Part shown: positions 1-8,924 of the stretch, piece after piece
Numbering within the stretch: the stretch's first letter is position 1
Layout: each line of letters begins with the position of its first letter
DNA from: Virgibacillus indicus
GTDB lineage: Bacteria > Bacillota > Bacilli > Bacillales > Amphibacillaceae
Length of the DNA: 64,000 nt
Assembly (NCBI RefSeq): GCF_002266285.1
Contig: NZ_NPMS01000002.1
Coordinates: forward strand, 186,001 to 250,000
Reading direction: 5' to 3'
Notes under the pieces: model-generated
Databases searched by the model: none
What the model saw: only the letters and a program-made list of their open reading frames with translations
What the model was told of the DNA's origin: nothing
Made by a program: the position numbers and the translations under genes

Positions 1-1648
1 AAATACGAATAAGAATTTCTTCCCTGAATGCCTTTTTCGCATTTTCTGAGATGCCAATCTGCTCCTCAATGGAACGCATCAGCTTTTCATCCGGATTCAT
101 CTCTTCACCTGTCAACACATCGCGGATCTTATTCTTATTGCAAAATGCCTCCACATTATCCAAGTAATTATCCATGAGTGTTTTGGCTGACTCTTCATAG
201 GAATATACAAATGCTTTCTGAATTTCCTTTTTGGCGATTTCATCATATTCTCTTCTGGCAACAGCAATATAATTCATATATTTTTCTTTGTCTTCCTGTG
301 AAATTGATGGATGCTGGTCAAGCCCATCCTTCAGGGATCTTAGCACATCAAGCGCATTAATTGCCGGAACCTCTTTTCGGATTATCGTTGAAGAAATCCG
401 GTTAATCACATATCTTGGGTCAATCCCATCCATACCTTCATCTGAAAACTCATTCTTCAATTCATCAACATCTATCTGGTTATAGCCTTCTACACTTTCC
501 CCGTCATAGAGCCGCATTTTCTTCACATTATCAATACCCTGTTTCTTGGAATCTTTAATTCTCGTCAGGATGGAAAAAATAGCTGCAACTCGTAATGCAT
601 GAGGTGCAATATGAACATGAGACATATCACTTTCCTGAATCATTTTTTGATAGATTCGTTCTTCCTGACTCACTTTCAGGTTATACGGAATTGGCATAAC
701 GATGATTCTAGAGTGGAGTGCTTCGTTCTTTTTATTGGAAATGAAGGAGCGATACTCTGTTTCATTGGTGTGCGCTACGATCAGCTCATCCGCACTTATG
801 AGTGCAAATCTTCCTGCTTTAAAATTCCCTTCTTGTGTTAGGGAAAGCAGATGCCAGAGGAATTTCTCATCACATTTCAGCATCTCCTGAAACTCCATCA
901 TTCCGCGGTTTGCCTTGTTCAATTCACCATCAAAGCGGTAGGCGCGGGGATCTGATTCGGAACCAAATTCGGCAATCGTTGAAAAATCAATGCTTCCCGT
1001 TAAATCGGCAATATCCTGTGATTTTGGATCTGACGGTGTAAATGTTCCAATTCCGACACGTTTATCCTCCGACAAGAGAATCCGTTCTACTTCAACATCT
1101 TCAATTCTCCCACCATATTCCTTCTCAAGCCGCATCGTATTCAGTGGTGATAAGCTTCCTTCAATCCGTATGCCATATTCTTCAGCGAAATCCTCCCTTA
1201 AATGCTGTGGTATCAGATGAAGTGGATCTTCATGCATTGGACAGCCCTTAATCGCATAGACCGCCCCCTCCTCTGTCCGGGAATATTTCTCTAATCCCCG
1301 TTTCAGCATCGTTACAATCGTTGATTTCCCCCCACTTACGGGTCCCATTAATAATAAAACACGTTTACGAACATCAAGCCGTTTCGCGGAAGGGTGAAAG
1401 TATTCCTCAACAAGTCGTTCAATCGCCTCTTCCAGCCCAAATATTTCCTCCCCAAAAAAATCATACATTTTTTGTCCGTCTTTCTCTGATAAGCCTGAGC
1501 TTTTTATCATATTATATACACGGGAATGTGCAGTTTGGGCTACCTCTGGCCGTTGACTCACAATTTCCAAATAATCCGAGAAAGTACCTTCCCACTTCAG
1601 CTGTCTTTCTTCTTCTCTATAACTCTTAACTTTGTTTAGTATATCCAT
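1..1648 (-). CDS. prkA: PrkA family serine protein kinase (C-terminus off the window)
   Basis: About 549 codons are visible; the usual PrkA length is about 630, so the C-terminal end lies outside the window. The start ATG at 1648 follows a good GGAGGGAG site. The N-terminal AAA-type core has a Walker A loop (GPVSGGKST) near residue 103, followed by the long PrkA-specific middle region. PrkA is a cytoplasmic AAA+ protein linked to sporulation and stationary-phase signalling in Bacillus, and both kinase and Lon-like protease activities have been reported for it. It is usually followed by yhbH and spoVR-type genes, which would lie off the left edge. Identification rests on the continuous reading frame and the family-typical order of motifs. 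Confidence 0.9.
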   Translation of the reverse strand, partial: MDILNKVKSYREEERQLKWEGTFSDYLEIVSQRPEVAQTAHSRVYNMIKSSGLSEKDGQKMYDFFGEEIFGLEEAIERLVEEYFHPSAKRLDVRKRVLLLMGPVSGGKSTIVTMLKRGLEKYSRTEEGAVYAIKGCPMHEDPLHLIPQHLREDFAEEYGIRIEGSLSPLNTMRLEKEYGGRIEDVEVERILLSEDKRVGIGTFTPSDPKSQDIADLTGSIDFSTIAEFGSESDPRAYRFDGELNKANRGMMEFQEMLKCDEKFLWHLLSLTQEGNFKAGRFALISADELIVAHTNETEYRSFISNKKNEALHSRIIVMPIPYNLKVSQEERIYQKMIQESDMSHVHIAPHALRVAAIFSILTRIKDSKKQGIDNVKKMRLYDGESVEGYNQIDVDELKNEFSDEGMDGIDPRYVINRISSTIIRKEVPAINALDVLRSLKDGLDQHPSISQEDKEKYMNYIAVARREYDEIAKKEIQKAFVYSYEESAKTLMDNYLDNVEAFCNKNKIRDVLTGEEMNPDEKLMRSIEEQIGISENAKKAFREEILIRI

Positions 1649-1800
1649 TATACTCCCTCCATCAAGGTAGCGATTTATACATGTTATGCGGAAATGGGCT
1701 TTATCATGCCGGATAGTTTCAGTTCTATTTTTTTAATACCTACCGATAACTTCATGAATTATGTATAATAGGAACCAATAATATTGAGGAGGATGATCAC

Positions 1801-2067
1801 ATGGCAAAATCTAAAGCAGTGAAGCATCGGGAAAAATTAGCACGCGAAGGCCGGCTGAATCCAGAAGTTGGCAGAAGTCCTTTTACACAGCTTGATTTAC
1901 GTACACGTAAGACAAAAACGAAGAAAGAGAAATTATATCGAATCAAACACAAGAATCGTGGTCCATCTAAATGGGAAAACGGTTCTTTTTTTGGCCAGAA
2001 AATGTTGGTACATGATGTGAAAGGCTTCTGTGGAGAGATATCAAGCTCAGAGGAAGTTGAGAAATAA
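1801..2067 (+). CDS. Small, very basic hypothetical protein
   Basis: 88 residues, rich in Lys and Arg (starts MAKSKAVKHREKL), with no membrane segment or signal peptide. The ATG follows a strong GAGGAGGATGATC site, and a TATAAT box lies at 1764-1769. The charge suggests nucleic-acid or ribosome binding, but I do not recognise the family with certainty. The last codons overlap the first unit of a 21-bp repeat array that continues downstream, so the C-terminal tail (EEVEK) is partly encoded by repeat sequence. Confidence 0.7.
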   Translation: MAKSKAVKHREKLAREGRLNPEVGRSPFTQLDLRTRKTKTKKEKLYRIKHKNRGPSKWENGSFFGQKMLVHDVKGFCGEISSSEEVEK

Positions 2068-2177
2068 AGCAGTTACTATGAGAGAAAACAAAGAAAAATT
2101 CAATTACCTCTCAACACCAGCCGGATATCTCTCAACTTTACACCATTTTCTCTTAACTATTAACATTTTTCTCTCAG
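2055..2177. repeat. 21-bp-period inverted array, copy 1 (2 direct + 4 inverted units)
   Basis: Direct cores (TGAGA) sit at 2058 and 2079. Inverted cores (TCTCA or TCTTA) sit at 2109, 2130, 2151 and 2172, every step exactly 21 bp. The unit consensus is about AGTTGAGAGA. The array begins inside the 3' end of the small basic gene and fills most of the spacer before the convergent TraB-family gene. Confidence 0.8.
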
Positions 2178-2242
2178 GATTAGTGGAAAATTATAAGAAA
2201 ACCCCTTCCACAGTCCACAGCAGAAGAGGCCCCATTATTTCC

Positions 2243-3409
2243 CTATAAATTTTCAATAAACAGTCTAATAACATCCGCACCGCCAATAAATGTTCCGAGT
2301 GAGCTTCCCAGATTAGCCAAAACGACTACAAGCAAAACCCGTGTTACTTTATTATTCCAAAAGCCCTTTAATGTAAAAACATCATTGGTAAGATTTTCGA
2401 AATCACCTACATTCGGCCGTTTGATATAGGCCTGTACAATGCCTGCAAACCATCCTGCCGCAAGAAGCGGATTTAATGACGTTATCGGTGCAGCAACAAA
2501 TGCTGTCAGTATGGTCAGCGGGTGTCCCAATGCAATTGCAGCTCCAATTGCTGATAAGGATCCATTCCAGATCACCCAGCTGATTGTCTGCTGAATTCCT
2601 GCAGTTGGATTTGCATAAAAGGTATAGGCGATAAGCGCAAGAATGATGATCGGAATTGACCAGCCAATTATTTTAGGTGTCTTCGATTTTTTAGGCAGTC
2701 TGTTCAATTTAGCTAGATCATGATTCTTTCTAATTTCCTTCGTAATCCCGGGAACATGGGCAGCACCAAGAACAGCAACCACCTTCTTCCCCGGGGCATC
2801 CTTAATTTTCTGTGATAAATACTGATCCCGCTCATCTATTAAGGGAGTCTTTAATTTTGGAAAGGTTTCTGTAAATTCATTAAGGATGGTATTGATTGTA
2901 TCCTGTGATTTCATTTTTTCCAGTTCTTCTTCTGTAATACTCTCTTTACTGAAAATACTGGCAATCACTTGCATAAGCAGAATAGCTTTCCCTTTAATTC
3001 CAATACTGCCCCAGATCCGGGCAAAGGTTGTCTGGATATTTCTGTCTGCCAGCACAAGTTCTGCATCAATTGTATTTGCCGACTCGATCCCCTGAATCAT
3101 TTCCTGACCGGGCTTTATGTCAAATTGATCGGCCATCCGTTTTTGAAACGAAGAAATTGCCAGGTTCATCAGCAGCAAGGATGCTTTCTTTTCTTTTATA
3201 ACCTTAAAAATATCCATATTCTTCCATTTATTGCCTTCTTTAATCGACTGGTATCGTTGCTCATCCAATTCGATACAGACGGAATCCGGCTTTTCTGCCT
3301 CGATAACATCTTTCACCTGTTCAGCACTGTGTTTTGACACATGGGCGGTTCCAATCAGAATAAATTCTTTATCATCTATATGTATTCGCGTAATATTTTC
3401 TTCCGTCAT
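2243..3409 (-). CDS. TraB/PrgY family membrane protein
   Basis: 388 residues. The N-terminal soluble TraB/GumN-like domain (about 1-235) carries the family blocks GTAHVS near residue 17, ELDEQRY near 48, ADRNIQTT near 122 and GAAHVPGI near 216. The C-terminal part (about 247-388) has several hydrophobic segments and is probably membrane embedded. TraB/PrgY proteins include the enterococcal pheromone-shutdown factor and are thought to be metal-dependent peptidases; in Bacillaceae the substrate is unknown. The start ATG follows GGAAGGGAC. The gene converges on the small basic gene across repeat array 1. Confidence 0.85.
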   Translation of the reverse strand: MTEENITRIHIDDKEFILIGTAHVSKHSAEQVKDVIEAEKPDSVCIELDEQRYQSIKEGNKWKNMDIFKVIKEKKASLLLMNLAISSFQKRMADQFDIKPGQEMIQGIESANTIDAELVLADRNIQTTFARIWGSIGIKGKAILLMQVIASIFSKESITEEELEKMKSQDTINTILNEFTETFPKLKTPLIDERDQYLSQKIKDAPGKKVVAVLGAAHVPGITKEIRKNHDLAKLNRLPKKSKTPKIIGWSIPIIILALIAYTFYANPTAGIQQTISWVIWNGSLSAIGAAIALGHPLTILTAFVAAPITSLNPLLAAGWFAGIVQAYIKRPNVGDFENLTNDVFTLKGFWNNKVTRVLLVVVLANLGSSLGTFIGGADVIRLFIENL

Positions 3410-3651
3410 AAAGTCCCTTCCTTACAGACAATCTTGTTATATCTGGTACAGATACGAAAAGTCTTAACGTTAATTATACGTTAAACTGGAGAAATTTTAT
3501 ACAATAAAAACATCGACACGGCAAAGCGACTGCATGCTGCGTTTTTAAGAAGGATTTACATATTAGGCACTGGCCTTTATTACCTTCTTCATTGAAAAAA
3601 AATTGCTGAGCTCGGAGGTAGTTCCTTTCTTCTGGAAAAGTTAGGACAGTC

Positions 3652-3737
3652 TAAGTCGTGCGACAACCACATAAAGTCGCGCGTTGTCTCTACTTTATTG
3701 GGATATCGCGCGACTTTTAAAAGGTTTCGCACAACTA
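3652..3737. repeat. 21-bp-period inverted array with a different unit (2 + 2)
   Basis: Direct cores AGTCG at 3654 and 3675 and inverted cores CGACT/CAACT at 3711 and 3732 are spaced 21 bp apart and are symmetric about one centre (3654+3732 = 3675+3711). The unit is about AAGTCGYGCG, unrelated to the AGTTGAGAGA unit of the other three arrays, yet the geometry is the same. It lies in the 351-bp spacer between the TraB-family and SNF2 genes; nothing else is evident there. Confidence 0.75.
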
Positions 3738-3760
3738 ATATAAAAAATTAACCCTTCAAG

Positions 3761-6700
3761 CTATATCATCAATAATTCCCGTATATCTTCCTCCGTAAGC
3801 ACAGAAGCTCCCTTGTCTCCTGGATCAATAATTTCTTCAATCAAATGTCTCTTTTTCTCCTGCAGCTCATTCATTTTTTCTTCAATTGTCCCACGGGAAA
3901 CGAGTTTGATGACCTGAACCGCATGCTTTTGTCCCATACGGTGTGCACGATCAGCCGCCTGCTCTTCAACTGCAGGGTTCCACCATAGATCATATAAAAT
4001 TACTGTATCCGCACCGGTTAAGTTGAGTCCGGTTCCACCTGCTTTCAGGGAAATCAGAAATAAATCACGCTCGCCTGTGTTAAATCGATTGCATATTTCC
4101 ACCCGCTCCTCTGCCGGGGTTTGTCCATCAAGATAGAAAAACGGCAGCCCTTGACCCGCAAGCTCTCTGCCAATAATATCAAGCATTTTTGTAAACTGGG
4201 AAAAAATCAAAACTCTTCTGCCGGAAAGCATGGATTCCTCCAGTATTCGCAGCAGTTGATCAAATTTTGCTGAGCTTCCTTCATAACCGTCAACAAACAA
4301 TGCTGGATGGCAGCAGATCTGCCTTAGTCTCGTCAGGCCTGCAAGTATTTTAATACGATTTTTCCTGAATGTCTCTTTGTCCAGATGCTTTAATGTGTCA
4401 ACCTTTAATTTCGCCAAATAAGCAGCATACAGCTTCTTCTGATCTGGCAGCAGCTGCACAGATTCGAGTGATTCGATTTTTTCAGGAAGCTCTGAAAGTA
4501 CATCCTCTTTTAATCTGCGAAGTAAAAATGGCTGAATTCTCCTGGAAATTTTAGCTTTTGTCAGATGACTATATTCCCTTAACCCTTGGAAAAGTTCCGG
4601 AAAAACAACATGGAATATCGACCATAGCTCTTCAAGTGAGTTCTCTACAGGAGTGCCTGTAAGTCCAAAACGGTGACTTGCCTGGATTCGCTTCACCGCT
4701 CTGGCCGTTTGGGTAATCGGATTTTTAAAGGCCTGTGCCTCATCGAAAAACACGGTATGGAAGTTTTGCTTCTCAAACCATTTGATATCCTTTCTCAGCA
4801 GTGGATACGATGTAATCACCACGTCCTTTTCGAGCACACTTTTCTGTATATCAAGACGCTTCGCCTTGCTTCCATCGATAATGGAAGCCTGCAGCTCAGG
4901 TGTGAAAGTATCAATTTCATTCAGCCAGTTATACATTAGCGATGATGGGCAAACAATCAGCACAGGCAGCTTACTTTTACGTATGGCCTTCAGCTCTGAT
5001 AGGATATAGGTAATACTTTGCAGGGTTTTTCCAAGTCCCATATCATCTGCCAAAATTCCGCCAAAACCATAGCTTGCAAGTGTTTTCAACCATATATACC
5101 CATGCTTTTGATAATTGCGAAGGATTGGCTCAAGGCTTTCTGGCACCTTAAATGCTTTATCATCTGGATTTATAATTTTCTCCAGGAATTGATGGAAGGA
5201 TTTTTTTAATGTGAAAATATTTTGGTCATCCATTGAATCAAGAACCCTGAGACCCTCGATGACAGGGTAATTCAGTCCTTTTTCCAGATCCTCATCCTGT
5301 TTTGGCACAGCATTAAGAAATCGTTGAATCTCTTGATACTCCCTTGTTTCCAGTGAAAGCAATGAGCCATCCCTCAGGCGGTAATATTTTCGTTTTTCTT
5401 CTACAGCCTGCAGCAACTCACGTATATCCTTTTCAGGAATACCATCCATCGAAAATTTGAATTCCAGCCAATTGGTTCGCTCCTTTTTAATCTTTACATT
5501 GATCTTTGGAGGCGTATTCTTTTTGACAATCCTTGTTCTTACAGCCGTGGTGGCATAGACATTAACATGCTTTTGCAGCTCTGGCAGAATATGATACAAA
5601 AATTCATATTCCAGCTCCTCATGATGCAGGAAATAACTCTCTTCTGTTTTTGTAAAGGAGCTTTCTTCCATCAAATCTAATATAATTTTTTCTTTTTCCA
5701 GATCACGGAAAATCAGGTCAGCCGATTGATTCTTCCTGCTGTCTGCCGGATTGATAACGATATTTTCATAGTGGAACTCGAGACTTGCAAGCAGACGGTT
5801 TTTCAGGCGATCCAGGTACAGCTTGGCAGCCAGCGGGGGCTTGCTGAACTGCCCTGAAACCTCTTCCTCTATGCTAACTTCGCCTAATTTTTTCAGGCTA
5901 GCTATTGTTTTTTCCAAAAAAGGATTCAGCTGATCCTTGGAAATTGGAATCTGACTCGCCTCAGTTTTCTCAAGCATTTGCTTTAATTCGGAAAGCCGTT
6001 TGCAATCCTCTACTAAAAGTTGATGAAATATACCGTCTGCTAGAACAATGCTGTAAGGCTCCATGACAACGAGCTGGTAAAGCCCATTAATCTTCAGCTG
6101 ATAGTCTTGCCCATCATTTTTTAAAAAATAAAATTTCAACGGCAGCTTCTGATCAGACAAGTTCAACCCTTCATAGGTTCTCCCGCCGTATTCCAGCTTT
6201 ACGAATGGCGCAGCTGTAAGCAGGGGCTGTAATTTTTCCCAGGAGGATGGTGGGATGAGCAGCAATTGCCTGTTTTCCACTTCTTCAGCGAGATAGCTTT
6301 TTTCATCATCAACAATTTGCATCAGCTGCCTAATTACAGCATTTGTATCACGTGAAAAGCAGTGAAGCTCCGGATCATAGATAAAGGAAGCAGAGAGCCT
6401 GTGCTTATCTCCAGTCTTCAGCCTCTCAAGAAATTTCCGGATCGCATGTACCTTGATTGGTCCAAAATTAATTTCGATTCCCAACAAACGACTGCCATCG
6501 CTCAGCATAACAGGCCTGCAGGTAAATGCTGGATGAAGCACTTTTCTTTCTTCAAAATGAAGCTGTTCCTCTGTGGATCGCTTTGGCTGATTCTGAAAAA
6601 GGCTCAGTACATCATCCGTCAGCGACGGATTCCCATTTTTCTTCTGCTGCAGATCATAAAGCAGCAACAATACAGCTGCAACATGCTGACATTCTGTTTT

Positions 6701-6928
6701 TACAGAAGCCAGTTTCGGACAGGTGCATTCCGAACGAAAACCTCCCTCACTTCTTTTCTGGACCGTTACATAGAAGTCTTCCTCTTTCCCTGCTACCACA
6801 GCCTTACAATAATCCTGGTCATGATTTAGTAATGTAACTTTATTTGAACGGTAAAAATTCTCTCCGCTTTTATAAGAGACAGCTCCGCATTGTTCTTTTA
6901 TCAGGTTTTTACTAATATTTATATCCAA
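3761..6928 (-). CDS. SWIM zinc-finger SNF2-family DEAD/H helicase
   Basis: Large Swi2/Snf2 ATPase of about 1055 residues. The N-terminus holds a SWIM zinc finger (CTCPK...CQHV, near residues 70-85). The ATPase core starts after residue 600: Walker A in DDMGLGKTLQ, motif II as DEAQ, motif III as GLTGTPVEN, and helicase C motifs including GGTGLNLTGAD and DRAHRMGQ. It probably acts as an ATP-driven DNA translocase or chromatin remodeller; the cellular role in Firmicutes is not settled. I place the start at TTG 6928 because it follows AAGGAGGCAGTCTT; the upstream in-frame ATG at 6970 lacks a ribosome site. It is transcribed away from the CofE-like gene. Confidence 0.9.
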   Translation of the reverse strand: MDINISKNLIKEQCGAVSYKSGENFYRSNKVTLLNHDQDYCKAVVAGKEEDFYVTVQKRSEGGFRSECTCPKLASVKTECQHVAAVLLLLYDLQQKKNGNPSLTDDVLSLFQNQPKRSTEEQLHFEERKVLHPAFTCRPVMLSDGSRLLGIEINFGPIKVHAIRKFLERLKTGDKHRLSASFIYDPELHCFSRDTNAVIRQLMQIVDDEKSYLAEEVENRQLLLIPPSSWEKLQPLLTAAPFVKLEYGGRTYEGLNLSDQKLPLKFYFLKNDGQDYQLKINGLYQLVVMEPYSIVLADGIFHQLLVEDCKRLSELKQMLEKTEASQIPISKDQLNPFLEKTIASLKKLGEVSIEEEVSGQFSKPPLAAKLYLDRLKNRLLASLEFHYENIVINPADSRKNQSADLIFRDLEKEKIILDLMEESSFTKTEESYFLHHEELEYEFLYHILPELQKHVNVYATTAVRTRIVKKNTPPKINVKIKKERTNWLEFKFSMDGIPEKDIRELLQAVEEKRKYYRLRDGSLLSLETREYQEIQRFLNAVPKQDEDLEKGLNYPVIEGLRVLDSMDDQNIFTLKKSFHQFLEKIINPDDKAFKVPESLEPILRNYQKHGYIWLKTLASYGFGGILADDMGLGKTLQSITYILSELKAIRKSKLPVLIVCPSSLMYNWLNEIDTFTPELQASIIDGSKAKRLDIQKSVLEKDVVITSYPLLRKDIKWFEKQNFHTVFFDEAQAFKNPITQTARAVKRIQASHRFGLTGTPVENSLEELWSIFHVVFPELFQGLREYSHLTKAKISRRIQPFLLRRLKEDVLSELPEKIESLESVQLLPDQKKLYAAYLAKLKVDTLKHLDKETFRKNRIKILAGLTRLRQICCHPALFVDGYEGSSAKFDQLLRILEESMLSGRRVLIFSQFTKMLDIIGRELAGQGLPFFYLDGQTPAEERVEICNRFNTGERDLFLISLKAGGTGLNLTGADTVILYDLWWNPAVEEQAADRAHRMGQKHAVQVIKLVSRGTIEEKMNELQEKKRHLIEEIIDPGDKGASVLTEEDIRELLMI

Positions 6929-7067
6929 AAGACTGCCTCCTTCTCGAAAAATTTCTGAAAAACCGAACATTTTTTAAGATACTCTTAGTTTACTTATACC
7001 ACTAAAATGTTGTATATTACAAGTTGACACAACTTATATAATTATACCAGCTCTAGGAGGCGGTTGT

Positions 7068-8258
7068 ATGGAAAGAGTAGTCGGAACAGTTATCAGAGGT
7101 CTCCGCTGCCCGATCATCAATGAAGGGGATAATATCGAAGAAATAGTTGTAGATAGCGTGTTGAAAGCATCTGAAGTGGAAGGCTTTGACATAAATGACA
7201 AAGATATTGTGACATTAACAGAGTCAATAGTCGCCCGTGCACAGGGTAACTATGCGAAAACTGAAGCTATTGCACAAGATGTACGTTCAAAGTTTGGGGA
7301 TGACACAATCGGCGTACTGTTTCCCATCCTGAGCCGGAATCGCTTTTCTAATTTACTGCGCGGGATTGCAAAAGGAGCAAAAAAGATTGTTTTAATGCTC
7401 AGCTATCCTTCAGACGAGGTAGGCAACCACTTAGTGGACATTGATCTGCTTGATGAAAAAGGGGTAAACCCCTGGACAGATGTCCTTACAGAAAAACAAT
7501 TCCGTGATTATTTTGGATTTATTAAACATACATTTACCGGTGTTGATTACATCGAATACTATAAATCATTAGTTGAGGAATTTGGCATTGAGTGTGAAGT
7601 TATTTTCTCCAATAATGCGAAAACCATTTTGGATTACACAAAAAGTGTACTTACTTGTGATATCCACTCCCGATTCAGAACAAAACGAATTTTAATAAAT
7701 AATGGCGGAGAAAAAGTGTATGGCCTTGATGATATTCTAAAAGAGTCTGTGAACGGAAGCGGCTATAATGAGCAATACGGTCTGCTTGGTTCCAATAAAT
7801 CAACAGAAGATAATATTAAGCTTTTCCCACGGGAATGTCAGCCAGTGGTCGACAACATTCAGAAAAAACTCAAAGAAAAAACTGGAAAAGACATAGAAGT
7901 TATGATTTATGGGGATGGCGCCTTCAAAGATCCTGTAGGGAAAATCTGGGAGCTCGCAGATCCAGTTGTTTCTCCTGCATATACGCCAGGACTTGACGGT
8001 ACCCCAAATGAAGTAAAATTAAAATACCTTGCAGATAACAATTTCTCTGAATTAAGAGGAGAAGAACTGCAGCAGGCGATTTCCAAGTATATCGATAATA
8101 AAGAGGCAGACCTTGTAGGCGCAATGGAAGCTCAAGGGACCACTCCAAGAAAGCTGACAGATCTCATCGGCTCGCTTTCTGATTTAACATCCGGAAGCGG
8201 CGATAAAGGTACTCCGATTGTGTTTATTCAGGGGTATTTTGATAATTATACGAAATAG
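7068..8258 (+). CDS. CofE-like protein (coenzyme F420-0:L-glutamate ligase family)
   Basis: 396 residues; begins with the CofE-type block GLRCPIINEGDNIEEIV, followed by a second-domain region with MIYGDGAFKDP. CofE adds glutamate to F420-0 in actinobacteria and methanogens. Bacillaceae of this kind are not known to make F420 and no other cof gene is nearby, so the true substrate is open. The ATG follows TAGGAGGCGGTTGT. A possible promoter is TTTACT at 6989 with TATATT at 7013. Monocistronic, followed by repeat array 2 and a terminator. Confidence 0.75.
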   Translation: MERVVGTVIRGLRCPIINEGDNIEEIVVDSVLKASEVEGFDINDKDIVTLTESIVARAQGNYAKTEAIAQDVRSKFGDDTIGVLFPILSRNRFSNLLRGIAKGAKKIVLMLSYPSDEVGNHLVDIDLLDEKGVNPWTDVLTEKQFRDYFGFIKHTFTGVDYIEYYKSLVEEFGIECEVIFSNNAKTILDYTKSVLTCDIHSRFRTKRILINNGGEKVYGLDDILKESVNGSGYNEQYGLLGSNKSTEDNIKLFPRECQPVVDNIQKKLKEKTGKDIEVMIYGDGAFKDPVGKIWELADPVVSPAYTPGLDGTPNEVKLKYLADNNFSELRGEELQQAISKYIDNKEADLVGAMEAQGTTPRKLTDLIGSLSDLTSGSGDKGTPIVFIQGYFDNYTK

Positions 8259-8308
8259 GTTAGGGACTGTATATTTTAGGTGGTCTATTTACAGGCTGGC
8301 GGGCTGGA

Positions 8309-8476
8309 ACTTGAGAGATAAATCGGAATAGTTGAGAGTTAACAGCTTGTACTTGAGAGAACTTCTGTTGAAGTCGAGAGATAATCCTGTACAATTTCTA
8401 TTTCTCTCAACTATCTTACTTCCCCTCTCAACTTTTGAAGGTCATCTCTCAACTTTAGGGTATTATCTTTCAACTA
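8309..8476. repeat. 21-bp-period inverted array, copy 2 (4 direct + 4 inverted units)
   Basis: Direct cores TGAGA/CGAGA at 8312, 8333, 8354 and 8375; inverted cores TCTCA/TTTCA at 8405, 8426, 8447 and 8468. Every step is exactly 21 bp and all four pairs sum to 16780, so the array is perfectly symmetric. It lies between the CofE-like stop codon and its terminator, so it should be transcribed as part of the 3' untranslated region. Confidence 0.9.
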
Positions 8477-8518
8477 AAGAAATACAACTCATAAATCTCA
8501 TGCCAAAACCTTAAAAAG

Positions 8519-8557
8519 TAAGCTGGAACCTGTCACTGACACAGGCTCCGGCTTTTT
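8519..8557 (+). terminator. Intrinsic terminator of the CofE-like gene
   Basis: Stem AGCTGGAACCTGT with ACAGGCTCCGGCT (small internal mismatch), short loop, then six T residues. Confidence 0.75.
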
Positions 8558-8693
8558 TACGGGTAACCTTAATTTGAAAGCGCATCCATTAGTCAGAATT
8601 ATTTTACTTTAAAAAATTCATTGACTTCCACTGGAAACCACTATAGACTTATATTTAATTCTTAAAACAAACAAATAAATAGCAACACATCAA

Positions 8694-8867
8694 TTCTTAT
8701 CAAGAGAGACTGAGGGACTGGCCCAAAGATGTCTCGGCAACAGGTTCATTATTGAATACTGTGCCAATTCCAGCAGATGCTTTTAGCATTTGACAGATGA
8801 GAACGAGATGGTTTCTTACATAGAACCCTTCTTTTTCTTATCTATATTAGAAAAAGAAGGGTTTTTT
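8694..8867 (+). promoter_or_regulatory. SAM-I (S-box) riboswitch with terminator, upstream of metNIQ
   Basis: The aptamer (about 8694-8805) shows the S-box landmarks AAGAGAGACTGAGGGACTGGCCC, interrupted here to its key parts GAGGGACTGGCCC, CGGCAACAGG and GTGCCAATTCC. P1 closes TTCTTATC (8695) on GATGAGAA (8796). An expression-platform hairpin follows: AACCCTTCTTTTTC (8824-8837) with its complement at 8850-8863, then a T run. High SAM should favour termination and repress the methionine uptake operon. A candidate promoter is TTGACT at 8621 with TATAGA at 8642 (15-bp spacer). Confidence 0.95.
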
Positions 8868-8924
8868 CGTTCTATTAAAAATTATATCACACAAGTTTTG
8901 AACAACGTTTCAGGAGGTCAGCAC

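Noticed and set aside
2030..2248. Open frame over repeat array 1
   Set aside because: It is created by the repeat units and has no ribosome site or family-like sequence.
8309..8476. Regular repeats resembling a CRISPR array
   Set aside because: Units are only about 10 bp, half are inverted, spacers are 11 bp and no cas gene is present.
8790..8924. Upstream extension of metN
   Set aside because: It runs through the S-box terminator hairpin; the ATG at 8925 has the ribosome site.
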